From NCBI GenBank assembly GCA_023078685.1, contig JALGAS010000004.1:3720001-3784000 (forward strand): DNA of 64,000 bases, read 5' to 3'. Position numbers and translations under genes: made by a program. This DNA is from Neopestalotiopsis rosae (Eukaryota; Ascomycota; Sordariomycetes; Amphisphaeriales; Sporocadaceae). Below, in pieces: positions 55,462 through 64,000 of the stretch. Numbering within the stretch: position 1 is the first letter of the stretch; each line of letters opens with the position of its first letter. Under the pieces are notes generated by a model that was not told the origin of the DNA, did not search any database, and saw nothing but the letters and a program-made list of their open reading frames with translations.

Positions 55462-57642
55462 ATGGCATATCTCACCAACTCACCCGGCCACCGGCCCCTA
55501 ACCCACCAAGACGACGGTGCTGCATCAAGGCCCAGTGCGCCTCTTGCTGCCCTGAAGAATCACCGTCGCAACTCTTCACTCACGCTCACCCACCACCACA
55601 ACCTCCCTTCACCAAGCTCAACTGCCTCCTTTCCCCTCCACGATTCAGACGACAGCAGCCCACCTACGAGGGATAACTGCGATAGAAGGCGGCCTGATGA
55701 GGACGACTGCTCACGCCTGCCCAACATGTCACAACAGCTTGTCGGCCAGGCTGTAACACCCTTCCTCAGGGAACACATTCCCGGACTATATGCACCCATT
55801 GGCAAGCCCAACTTTCCGGCCAACGTCGACTACTCTGCCAGCTCGTCCGATCCCAACAGCAAGTTTTGCTATCGCCATCGTCCCGATTCGAAATGCCGCC
55901 GTGCCGCCGATGAATCCAAGATGGGTGCCATTCAGAGCCAGCTTGAGAGATTACCACAGGCCGATCAGCAAGCCATCACCCACGTCTGGTCTCTCTTCTC
56001 TGCTGCCCCTGCGAAGCACCGAGAACTCATGTTGCAGGGCGTCATCACACAATGTTGCTTCCCTCAGCTGTCCATGGTATCGCGCGAACTCTCGGAATCC
56101 CTCAAGATCGACTTCCTCTCCGCCCTGCCGACCGAGATCTCCCTCAAGATCCTTCGCTTCCTCGATTGTGTCTCACTATGCAAGGCCTCCCAGGTTAGTC
56201 ACCGCTGGCGGGGTCTGGCCGACGATGATCTGGTTTGGCAGCACCTTTGCATGCAACATATCGAACGCAAGTGCACTGCTTGTGGCTGGGCACTGCCCAG
56301 GTTGGAGACAAAGAGATTGAAGGACTGGAAGAAGCAGCATCAACAGGCTGTTGCGCGCATTCGGCAAACAGAAGTCATTGAACTCCCAGACACAGATACT
56401 ACCACCGACACGAGTGTCATGACCCTGGCAACGAGGAAACGTGGCAACTCCACCTTTGATAGCACCGAGGTCTCTGGCTCCAAGCGACAGTGTAGTGAAC
56501 CAATTCGCAATTCGGTGGAGCGCCAATGCCGACCCTGGAAGGATGTGTACAGGGATCGCTTCAGGATCGGCGTAAACTGGAGGTTTGGCCGATGCTCTAT
56601 CAAGACCTTCCGTGGCCAACACACCAATGGCATCACTTGTCTTCAGTTCGACGATAATATCCTGGCGACTGGATCATACGACTCCACCATTAAGCTCTGG
56701 CAGATGGATACTGGCGAGGTAATCAACACGTTGAGGGGCCACACCATGGGCATCAGAGCGCTCCAGTTCGACGATCGAGTGCTAGTGAGTGGTAGCTTGG
56801 ACGGAACCGTCAAAATTTGGAACCGACGCACAGGAGTATGCATCAACACCCTTCGGCACAATGGCGGCGTTATTACCGTTCACATGGATGGAGACTTACT
56901 GGCCTCTGGCTCAATGGACAAGACCATCAAGGTCTTCAACTTCAAGACTCAGCAGATTGTCTGCCTTCGTGGTCACACGGACTGGGTCAACCAAGTCAAG
57001 ATTGATGTTGCCAGCCGTACCCTTCTGTCTGCTTCAGATGACTGTACTGTCCGCCTGTGGTGTCTCGACACCCAGCGTTGCCTCAAGGTCTACGATGGCC
57101 ACATTGGGCAAGTCCAACAGGTGATGGCGCTTCCTGATGACTATGAGTTTGAGGAAGAGGGTGTTCGTGAAGCCGACAATGCGTCCGTAGCCAGCAACCG
57201 CAGCAACTCGCCTGCTCTGAACTCCTCACCCTCTCCACCACCCGATGAGGAAAGATCTGCGTACGGACAAGAGTTTGTCAACGATAGCGATCGTGCTCTG
57301 CCTCCCCGATACATGCTCACAGCTTCATTGGATGCGACCCTGAGACTCTGGGACACGGCTTCCGGTCGTTGCCTACGAACGTTCTTTGGCCATGTCGAGG
57401 GTATCTGGGGATTGGTTGGAGACTCGTTGCGATATGTGACTGGCGCCAATGACGCGACAGTCAAGGTGTGGGATCCTCGCACAGGAAAGTGTGAGCGCAC
57501 GTTTACCGGACACGAAGGCCCAGTCACCTGTGTCGGCCTCAGTGACTGCAGGATGGCGAGTGGTGGAGAGGATGGAGAAGTGCGGCTTTACCGATTCGAC
57601 TGCGACCCCTCAGAGGCCGCGGCGTGCGGTACACCGGCCTAG
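55462..57642 (+). CDS. sconB: F-box WD40 sulphur-metabolism regulator (SconB/SCON-2/Met30)
   Basis: Substrate receptor of an SCF ubiquitin ligase that represses sulphur assimilation by targeting the bZIP activator (CYS3/MetR). Single exon, 726 residues from the ATG at 55462. A low-complexity N-terminus (1-90) is followed by a conserved region with CYRHRPDSKCRRAADE and the pre-F-box helix (HVWSLFSAAPAKHRELMLQG). The F-box is at about 215-265 (ALPTEISLKILRFLDCVSLC). Seven WD repeats begin near 387 and run to the C-terminus, for example GHTMGIRALQF and GSLDGTVKIW. An acidic, Ser/Pro-rich insert (about 565-605) lies between the fourth and fifth repeats, as in the Neurospora and Aspergillus orthologues. 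Orthology is assigned from domain order and motif match. Confidence 0.93.
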   Translation: MAYLTNSPGHRPLTHQDDGAASRPSAPLAALKNHRRNSSLTLTHHHNLPSPSSTASFPLHDSDDSSPPTRDNCDRRRPDEDDCSRLPNMSQQLVGQAVTPFLREHIPGLYAPIGKPNFPANVDYSASSSDPNSKFCYRHRPDSKCRRAADESKMGAIQSQLERLPQADQQAITHVWSLFSAAPAKHRELMLQGVITQCCFPQLSMVSRELSESLKIDFLSALPTEISLKILRFLDCVSLCKASQVSHRWRGLADDDLVWQHLCMQHIERKCTACGWALPRLETKRLKDWKKQHQQAVARIRQTEVIELPDTDTTTDTSVMTLATRKRGNSTFDSTEVSGSKRQCSEPIRNSVERQCRPWKDVYRDRFRIGVNWRFGRCSIKTFRGQHTNGITCLQFDDNILATGSYDSTIKLWQMDTGEVINTLRGHTMGIRALQFDDRVLVSGSLDGTVKIWNRRTGVCINTLRHNGGVITVHMDGDLLASGSMDKTIKVFNFKTQQIVCLRGHTDWVNQVKIDVASRTLLSASDDCTVRLWCLDTQRCLKVYDGHIGQVQQVMALPDDYEFEEEGVREADNASVASNRSNSPALNSSPSPPPDEERSAYGQEFVNDSDRALPPRYMLTASLDATLRLWDTASGRCLRTFFGHVEGIWGLVGDSLRYVTGANDATVKVWDPRTGKCERTFTGHEGPVTCVGLSDCRMASGGEDGEVRLYRFDCDPSEAAACGTPA

Positions 57643-58985
57643 GCCACTAGTATTTGCTTTTTATCATGGCGCATTTTTGAGATTATAGCATGGCGCAAGA
57701 GATACCACTTCATTTAGACGGGCTGGTCGAGTTCTCGCATTGGGAAGCGCTTCCCTTGGAACCGACAGCCCACAGCTGCTGTGTCATTTTTGTACGAGTG
57801 TTCCATTTTGAGGAACCTCTATTTGGGGTATTGATGGAAGGAATCATCCAAGGAGTCTGGTAACTGAAATTTGTCATGAATCTAGCATAGGGTTGGTTGG
57901 CAAAACGGAAGAGAAAACAACCAAAAATATCAATTGACGGATAACTACTCACTTTTTGCTCGACTGTCGTTGATTTTGCCTCATACGTGCCATTTGCAAC
58001 TTCCAAACTGGTCAAAGGTCGAAAGACCGACGACCGATCGCACGTGATCCGGGACGCATTCCCCGGTGTTGTCCTTGGGCGAGTTGTGTGGCATACATGC
58101 CTTATCTACCGGAACACTTGCCCGTTTGGAAGCGATTCCGGTTCCGCATGCGGCGATCGCCACGGGGAAGAGCTGATAAGGACCGGGGTTGAGCAGAGGA
58201 CTGGATATTGGCGATAGCTTACCGTAAGGACTATCAGGATATATATACAGAGTCAGAGTGACACCAAATCTGGGATTGAACTATGTCAGTTCTCGGGCTG
58301 CTAGTGATGCGACTGGACAGATGTAGTGAGTTGTGGTGTAGCACGGTCTTCGAACGTTGCATGTGAGTTGGTTTAGTCGTCGCTGATAAGGTGGGTGTGA
58401 TAAAGCGGGCGGCGGTTGAGCGAAGTCTTGTAATAATAGAGGAAACTTGTGCCAACACAATAATCAATATTGCAAAAAGATATTTACACGATAATCAACG
58501 CTTGTAGATTATTAATTGCTATATGCGGCCGAGTACCTAGCTTGGGTGATCATGCAAAGGGCGTGGTGACAAAGTCGGCCTATCAAGTACAGAGATGGAC
58601 GGCGAGTATATGGTCCAGCGTCGCATATTCGAGTGACAGGACACCTTCTGGATCACAACTGTTGGTTGCTGGGAGAAAAAGAATATTGATCTGGGAATTC
58701 ACCGCGAAGGATTCAAATGACTGTCCATAATGCGCTAATGATTCCTCGTTGATACTGCTCAATTCAATGGTATCATACGCTCAATGATTCAAACTTCCGG
58801 CATCGCTAGACTGTACATTAGTGCATCTGACACGGAGTCACACCACATCTATAAGTTTGGAGAAATGCAGATGTAGTCATCATCAATCGCAACGTTTTCC
58901 GTCACCGCGTCACAGGCATTGACCAGCGCACCCGCATCTTATCTCGTCATTCGCATTTAAAACACTACAGGCACAAGCTGGTAAC
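57643..58985. other. Intergenic region
   Basis: 3' flank of the SconB-like gene, then about 1 kb upstream of the GNAT gene. No gene or repeat recognised; leftward frames near 57.7-58.5 kb are short and random in character. Confidence 0.4.
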
Positions 58986-59480
58986 ATGTCCACCATCACC
59001 ATCCGCCCCGTCTCCAAGGAGGATGAGCCCAAATGGCGCGAGCACTGGGAGGCATACAATCAGTTCTACAAGCGCACGATCCCGGAAGAGGTGACAGCAA
59101 CAACATTTGCACGTTTCCTAGACGACTCGGTACCAATGTACTGCGCCGTAGCCGTGTCCTCCTCCTCCTCCTCTTCCTCCTCTTCAGCCTCCTCCGGAAC
59201 AACAGCTCCCCAGCAGGTCGGCTTCGCCACCTGGTTCCCGCACATGTCGACCTCGAGCATCGCGCCCAAGGTGTATCTGAATGATCTGTTTGTGGACCCG
59301 GGGACGCGGTGCGGCGGCGTGGGCGGCAGGCTCATTGACCACGTCGTCGACCACGCCCGCGGCGTCCTGGGCGCCGACTCGATCTACTGGCTCACCCAGC
59401 ACTTTAACCACGCGGCGCAGCTGCTCTACGTCAAGAAGGCGACCAAGAGCGACTTTGTGCACTACACCAAGAAGCTGTGA
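58986..59480 (+). CDS. GNAT acetyltransferase with poly-Ser insert
   Basis: A small GNAT-superfamily acetyltransferase, 164 residues, single exon, acceptor unknown. The N-terminal IRPVSKEDEPKWREHWEAYN and later FYKRTIPEEV are typical of the fungal/bacterial group of about 150 residues. Motif A is VYLNDLFVDPGTRCGGVGGR (about 96-115), where the usual R/Q-x-x-G-x-G/A loop is recognisable. The end matches motif B (WLTQHFNHAAQLLYVKKA). A TCC/TCT triplet run adds about 12 serines at residues 58-69 between two beta strands; the family usually has a short turn there, so it is probably a harmless loop that varies in length. Confidence 0.85.
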   Translation: MSTITIRPVSKEDEPKWREHWEAYNQFYKRTIPEEVTATTFARFLDDSVPMYCAVAVSSSSSSSSSSASSGTTAPQQVGFATWFPHMSTSSIAPKVYLNDLFVDPGTRCGGVGGRLIDHVVDHARGVLGADSIYWLTQHFNHAAQLLYVKKATKSDFVHYTKKL

Positions 59481-61754
59481 TGATGATGAGGGGACGAGCT
59501 CTGGATTGGCTTTCCTGTCTTGTTCAAACGATTGGCAGGATCTTGGGTGCCGGGGCTTGAGCAGGTGTGCAGATATGGTACGGGCTTTCCGGGGATTGCA
59601 GGACCGTTCTGCAAGGTTGACTGCTATTGAATGTGGCTTCCTTAATTTTCTCCTCAATTGCATCCCGTGCACCACCTACAAACCTATTTCATTGCTGGTA
59701 TGGTCAGATATAGGGTTTGCTTCATGACGGGTCTCTGTCTGCATGTATACATGGACAGCGTCTCTCCGCACCCAATATAACGCCATGCAGGGACGTTGGA
59801 ATCAATATGTACTTTGAAATGCCAACTTGTGTCCAAATAGTCGAGCCTTGAGTCACGAGAATGATGGGCCTTCCGAGGAGTCAAGAGTATAATGTGTATC
59901 AAGTCATCTCTCTTGCTATACCCGGGGACCTAGGCATGACCTCATATCACATGTGAACCTCAGTGGAAAGCTGAATAGTAGAACGACTCGGTTCAAGCCC
60001 AGCTGACTCAGAATGCAATGCGCATTCCGTGCTAACCACGTGTCGGAATTGAATACTGCACATCACACAAAAGAGCCTCTGGTTCTATACTGGAATGAAG
60101 GAAAGAAAAAGGGGGGTTCGTTCCGCCCCGGCAATGATTCCATGTACCTTAGAGTAGGAATTCTGGATTAACCTGGGCAATTCATTTGAGGCTGGCCGAG
60201 TAATAACAGCAAAGATCCGAAAGTTTCCGGTCTCGTTTCCCCGAAAAGACCCTGGGGTCCCCTGGGCTGGAAATGCACGTGGGGAGCTAGGTGGAGAGGA
60301 GGGGAAGTTTTTGGAGAAGGATGCTGCCAGGAACCCTTTTGGCATCACACTTCCTGCCTTCAGCTTGCGATTTTGGAGGGGCGGACTTGGAATTTGGCGC
60401 TAGTCCCCCGCAAAATCACAAGCTCGGCTGCTGGTCGGTAATTTCTCCCAGTCAAGGCAGTGCTGTTTTTTTGCTTGTATGCTTGGAGGCTTGGAGTCTC
60501 TGGGGGAAGGGCGAGACACTGAAGAGAGCGGAACGAAACCGGGGGGCAGCTTCATCCACTAATAAGAAAGAGCGACCCCACGACGTCACGCCTTCACGTA
60601 GCACGGGCCCGGCTGTCACAGGCCGAGGATATAGACGGAAACCAAGTCCAAGCAACAAAAAAAAAGCTCCACGAGAATTTCCAAGATGATACTACCGACA
60701 CACACGCGGCAGTCGACAATTCCCATTGATGAGCTCGAGAACAGTTCAGACTTCACGAGCATGGCTTTTCTCCCTATTGTCATGAGATAATGAGGGTGCA
60801 ATGGCAAGTTCAAAGTCAATATTCCAAGACATGAGCCAAGCTCTTGTCCTTCTCTCTTTCCCCCCATATTCAAGAGCTCCGGTGCACCGAAACAGCTGCG
60901 CGCGTGTCATCCCGGTAGTGCGGGCGTCGACTTGACTTTGACTGACAAGCCACTACCATACTACTGTGTATGGTACATGGAACCACAAGCCTTGACCCAC
61001 GCGAAGCCGCGGGTGTCAGTACCAAGCTACGTACTTGATTTCTCTTGTCTTTCTGTTCTTCCTTCCCCTTGCTACTAAGGAAATTCGATCCAATGCCTCA
61101 CTCTGTGACCCTCAGACTGAGTCACCAGACAATGTCTCTTTACCGCCGGCCCGGGCCTGGGCTATGATCGATCGTCCTCCCCCTGCTGCAACTTATATAC
61201 TCGAAATCTCTAGTCTAGTCATGTTTTCGAGCAAAGTAGGTTATTAGTTTTGAGTTTCCCTCTAAAATATAACATACATATTTCTACCTGTCCTGTCCAC
61301 AACTACTTTTTATTTCCTCCTTCTTTTCTTTCCGGTCTAGTGTTACTCTCGACTCTTCATAAAACTGGTGGGCTCCCGGAACCAACAACACCATATCCCT
61401 CGGCTCTTTCCTATTGCGATCTTGTCTATTGAGTCAAGTTGGAAAGGGCATTGCCATCGTTTGAAATTGTGTAGAAACGACATTCGGGGTTTCTTCTTTT
61501 CGTTCTTCCTCGTTTTCACATATACCCATATCGACCGGTAGTCCGAACTGCTTTCGATTCCGAATTATATCATATTTTTGGCTATACGTACGAACCGAAG
61601 TCCCGTACGCACACACGCACACGATCGCGGGATCTTGAGCTCCGCATAGCGCCCTTCTGTTATATATATCCGCATTGTTTTGGAATATTGCAACATCATA
61701 TAGAGGCCATTGGGTGCCAACCCGTTTCCAGAGCTACGCCAAGAGATTTGCACA
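59481..61754. other. Intergenic region upstream of the carrier gene
   Basis: About 2.3 kb without a supportable gene. A GACGTCA element (CRE-like) lies at 60582-60588 among GC-rich sequence. From about 61.0 kb to the ATG the sequence becomes pyrimidine-rich and may be a long leader of the carrier gene. Confidence 0.4.
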
Positions 61755-63003
61755 ATGGCGACCAAGGTGAACCAGAATGGCAAGAAGCCTACCTCGGCGG
61801 CGACAAATTTGATCGGTGAGCATAGCACCAATACACTTTTTGTAAACGAAAATCTTGCGGTCACTGACACCCTACTTCTTGACAGCCGGTGGTGGAGCAG
61901 GTATGATGGAAGCGCTTGTATGCCATCCTCTCGGTTCGTATACTCCCAAACCTCTTGGCACGAATTCCGGCAATTAATTGCTGCGCCTTTGTGCGAATAC
62001 ATGAACAAAAAGCTTACCGTTATTTCTCTCTACTTTTCCAGACACGATAAAAGTCCGCATGCAGCTTTCCCGCCGCGCACGGCAACCAGGCGCACCGAAA
62101 CGAGGCTTCCTCAAGACCGGTGCCGAGATCGTAAAGCGCGAGACACCGTTGGGTCTCTACAAGGGGTTGGGCGCGGTGCTCACGGGCATTGTGCCCAAGA
62201 TGGCCATCCGATTCACGTCCTTTGAGGCATACAAGCAGATGCTGGCGGATCAAAACGGCGTCGTAACGGGCAAGGCAACATTCTTGGCTGGTTTGGCCGC
62301 AGGTGTCACCGAGGCCGTGGCCGTCGTCACCCCAATGGAGGTCATCAAGATTCGTCTGCAGGCGCAGCACCACAGTATGGCCGATCCGCTCGACATACCA
62401 AAGTATCGCAACGCTGCCCACGCCCTCTACACGGTGGTCAAGGAGGAGGGAGCGGGTGCTCTGTACCGCGGTGTCTCCCTAACCGCTCTGCGCCAGGGCA
62501 GCAACCAGGCCGTCAACTTTACCGCTTACACGTACTTCAAGGAAGCTCTGTACCGCTACCAGCCCGAGTTCAACGGCGGCAACCTCCCTGGCTGGCAGAC
62601 CACCGTCATCGGTCTTGTCAGTGGTGCCATGGGACCTCTCAGCAATGCGCCCATTGATACCATTAAGACGAGACTGCAAAAGACACCAGCAGAGCCCGGT
62701 GTGAGCGCCATGCAAAGAATCACCAAGATTGCCGCAGAAATGTTCAAGTAAGTTTTGACCACATGAAATGCTAAATTGTTGAGGGCAACGTCTTGGATAT
62801 ATATGTATTTGTGTGATTGGTGTGGCTGACAAGTTCTTTCCTACAGGCAAGAAGGTTTCCATGCATTTTACAAGGGCATCACGCCCAGAATCATGCGTGT
62901 CGCCCCTGGTCAAGCCGTAACATTCACTGTTTATGAGTACCTCAAGGACAAGTTAGAACGAAGCGGCCCGAGCAAGTTTTTCGGCGGCAAATACGAGGAG
63001 TAG
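61755..63003 (+). CDS. Mitochondrial succinate/fumarate-type carrier
   Basis: A mitochondrial carrier family protein closest in character to the succinate-fumarate antiporter (yeast SFC1, Aspergillus AcuL), which feeds cytosolic succinate from the glyoxylate cycle into mitochondria during growth on acetate or fatty acids. Four exons: 61755-61815, 61886-61933, 62042-62747 and 62847-63003, 323 residues. The three carrier signatures are HPLDTIKVRMQ (split by an intron), TPMEVIKIRLQ and APIDTIKTRLQ, each followed by the expected second half-repeat (for example LYKGLGAVLTGI). Repeat 3 ends FYKGITPRIMRVAPGQAVTF. Six transmembrane helices are implied. The assignment to SFC1 rather than another carboxylate carrier is by overall similarity as remembered. 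Confidence 0.9.
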
Positions 63004-63310
63004 GAATCCCGGACCCCTACCAAGCCAGGAGGCATTCTGAATTTTCCCGTTACTGATGATACCAAAAGGGTGGCTGCGGAAAAGGCTTTGAGTTGAGTTG
63101 GACTGGGTCGGGAGCTGGATGGTTTTTTGGAGACTCTTTTGGAAGCATCAGCACTTGCGCTCGGATATCTATCATGCGGCATCTCTGTCATTGCCTGCAC
63201 CAGGCAGAGCTTTTATTGATTATTCGTTTTATTTGTCACCATTTTGTGCTTTCAGTATCCATCGTGACTGGACACTTGTTGATGCCTGAATGATTCATAT
63301 CTCTGACCGA
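63004..63310. other. Convergent intergenic region
   Basis: 307 bp between the stop codons of the carrier gene and twinfilin; 3' UTRs only. Confidence 0.5.
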
Positions 63311-64000
63311 TCATCGGCCAGGTCTCTTTGGGCGTCTAAATGCCGTCTTGACTTCGGCCTGTGGGTGCAAGTCGTCTAGGACGGACTTTTCTGTGATCTC
63401 CCTCGGCTCTTCCACCTCAAACTTCTTCTCCACCTTGAGTCCGCACTCGCTCTCGGCAGCTGTAATAACGGCGCGCTTCATTAGGGGGTACATCATACGG
63501 AACTTGATGCTCTTTCCGGCTGCGGCTGGGCACGTGTAAAAGAAAAGAACGGGGCTCTGCTCCTCGCCTGCGTGTGTGTGCGTGAACCGCCAAAAGGTGA
63601 AACGAGGCTCCTTGTCGTCAATGCTGCTGGCGAGCTCACCGACCGACGTAGGGCTCGACCCGCTGTTGGGCAGCATCTCGACGACCTCGGTGGCCGGGTT
63701 GATCTTGAGGGTGACGATGCCGGGGCCCTCGCCGCGGGCCATCTCGCTCAGGGCGGCGACGGCGCCGGCGTCGACGGGCATGTTCATGGTCTTGCTGAGG
63801 TGGATCTCGCGCACGCCGGTGCCGCGGCTCGACTCGGCCTCGGCCCGCTTGACCTCGCCCAGGGTGCGCTCCTCCTCGGTCAGGGGGGCCGCGAGCTCCG
63901 TGTGCTTGTCGTGGCGCCTGAAGCCTTCGGGGGTGAGCTCGTCGGCCTGGGTGGCGAAGATGGTCTCGGCAAAGTGCTCGCTGCCCAGCTCGCGCACGAG
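63311..64000 (-). CDS. Twinfilin (3' part)
   Basis: C-terminal part of twinfilin, an actin-monomer-binding and capping protein with two ADF/cofilin-homology domains. The frame is open to the window edge; the 5' part lies beyond 64000. What is visible holds the linker and second ADF-H domain, with FTFWRFTHTHAGEEQSPVLF and PAAAGKSIKFRMMYPLMKRA, the long helix that contacts actin. A short tail follows (KVEKKFEVEEPREI, then a basic end AFRRPKRPGR), matching the polyanion/capping-protein-binding tail of the family. No introns in the visible part. High GC3 and lack of stops support coding. Confidence 0.88.
   Translation of the reverse strand, partial: LVRELGSEHFAETIFATQADELTPEGFRRHDKHTELAAPLTEEERTLGEVKRAEAESSRGTGVREIHLSKTMNMPVDAGAVAALSEMARGEGPGIVTLKINPATEVVEMLPNSGSSPTSVGELASSIDDKEPRFTFWRFTHTHAGEEQSPVLFFYTCPAAAGKSIKFRMMYPLMKRAVITAAESECGLKVEKKFEVEEPREITEKSVLDDLHPQAEVKTAFRRPKRPGR

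Noticed and set aside
1..64000. CRISPR arrays, bacterial operons, ribosomal RNA genes, intact transposons
   Set aside because: None seen: no spaced direct-repeat arrays, no rRNA signatures, no transposase or reverse transcriptase frames, and the genome is eukaryotic.

Overview
The window is genomic DNA of a filamentous ascomycete, most likely a sordariomycete and perhaps Hypocreales. The grounds are many short introns (about 47-120 bp, GT-AG with CTAAC/CTGAC-like branch sites), a SconB/SCON-2-type F-box WD40 sulphur regulator, secreted GH3 and GH55 enzymes, an Egh16/Gas-type appressorial protein, a laccase-like multicopper oxidase, a PTH11/rhodopsin-type membrane protein and a scytalone-dehydratase-like gene. 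The species cannot be named from sequence alone. Exon junctions were read by eye; the structures given keep one continuous reading frame and, where a family is recognised, restore its motifs.

Layout. 1-7.1 kb: the 3' end of a siderophore-type MFS transporter, a convergent O-methyltransferase, a rhodopsin-domain membrane protein, a small Pro-rich ORF and a glutathione S-transferase; then tRNA-Lys(CUU) at 7.65 kb. 9.2-22.6 kb: a large-subunit catalase, then three secreted proteins (GH3 beta-glucosidase-like with a Gly-rich insert, GH55 exo-beta-1,3-glucanase, Egh16/Gas-like). 22.9-26.1 kb: a LYC1-like acetyltransferase broken by two in-frame TAG codons, and an intronless glycosyltransferase. 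28.9-39.7 kb: a multicopper oxidase, a small Cys-containing secreted protein, a monocarboxylate-type MFS transporter, a GNAT acetyltransferase, and a 941-residue secreted protein joining a Ser/Thr-rich stalk, a phospholipase-A2-type domain, Cys-rich repeats and a C-terminal beta-rich domain.

41.4-51 kb: a hemerythrin-like protein, a ligninase-type heme peroxidase, a macrodomain relic, an FAD monooxygenase, a divergent MFS transporter and a scytalone-dehydratase-like protein. The last three form a compact candidate metabolite or detoxification group with no polyketide synthase in view. 55-64 kb is housekeeping: SconB/Met30, a GNAT acetyltransferase, a mitochondrial succinate/fumarate-type carrier and the 3' end of twinfilin.

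The most noteworthy items are the mucin/PLA2/Cys-rich/beta-domain secreted protein, the GH3 with altered conserved active-site motifs, the FAD-MO/MFS/SDH-like group, the two relics, two probable GC-AG introns and two perfect inverted repeats between genes.
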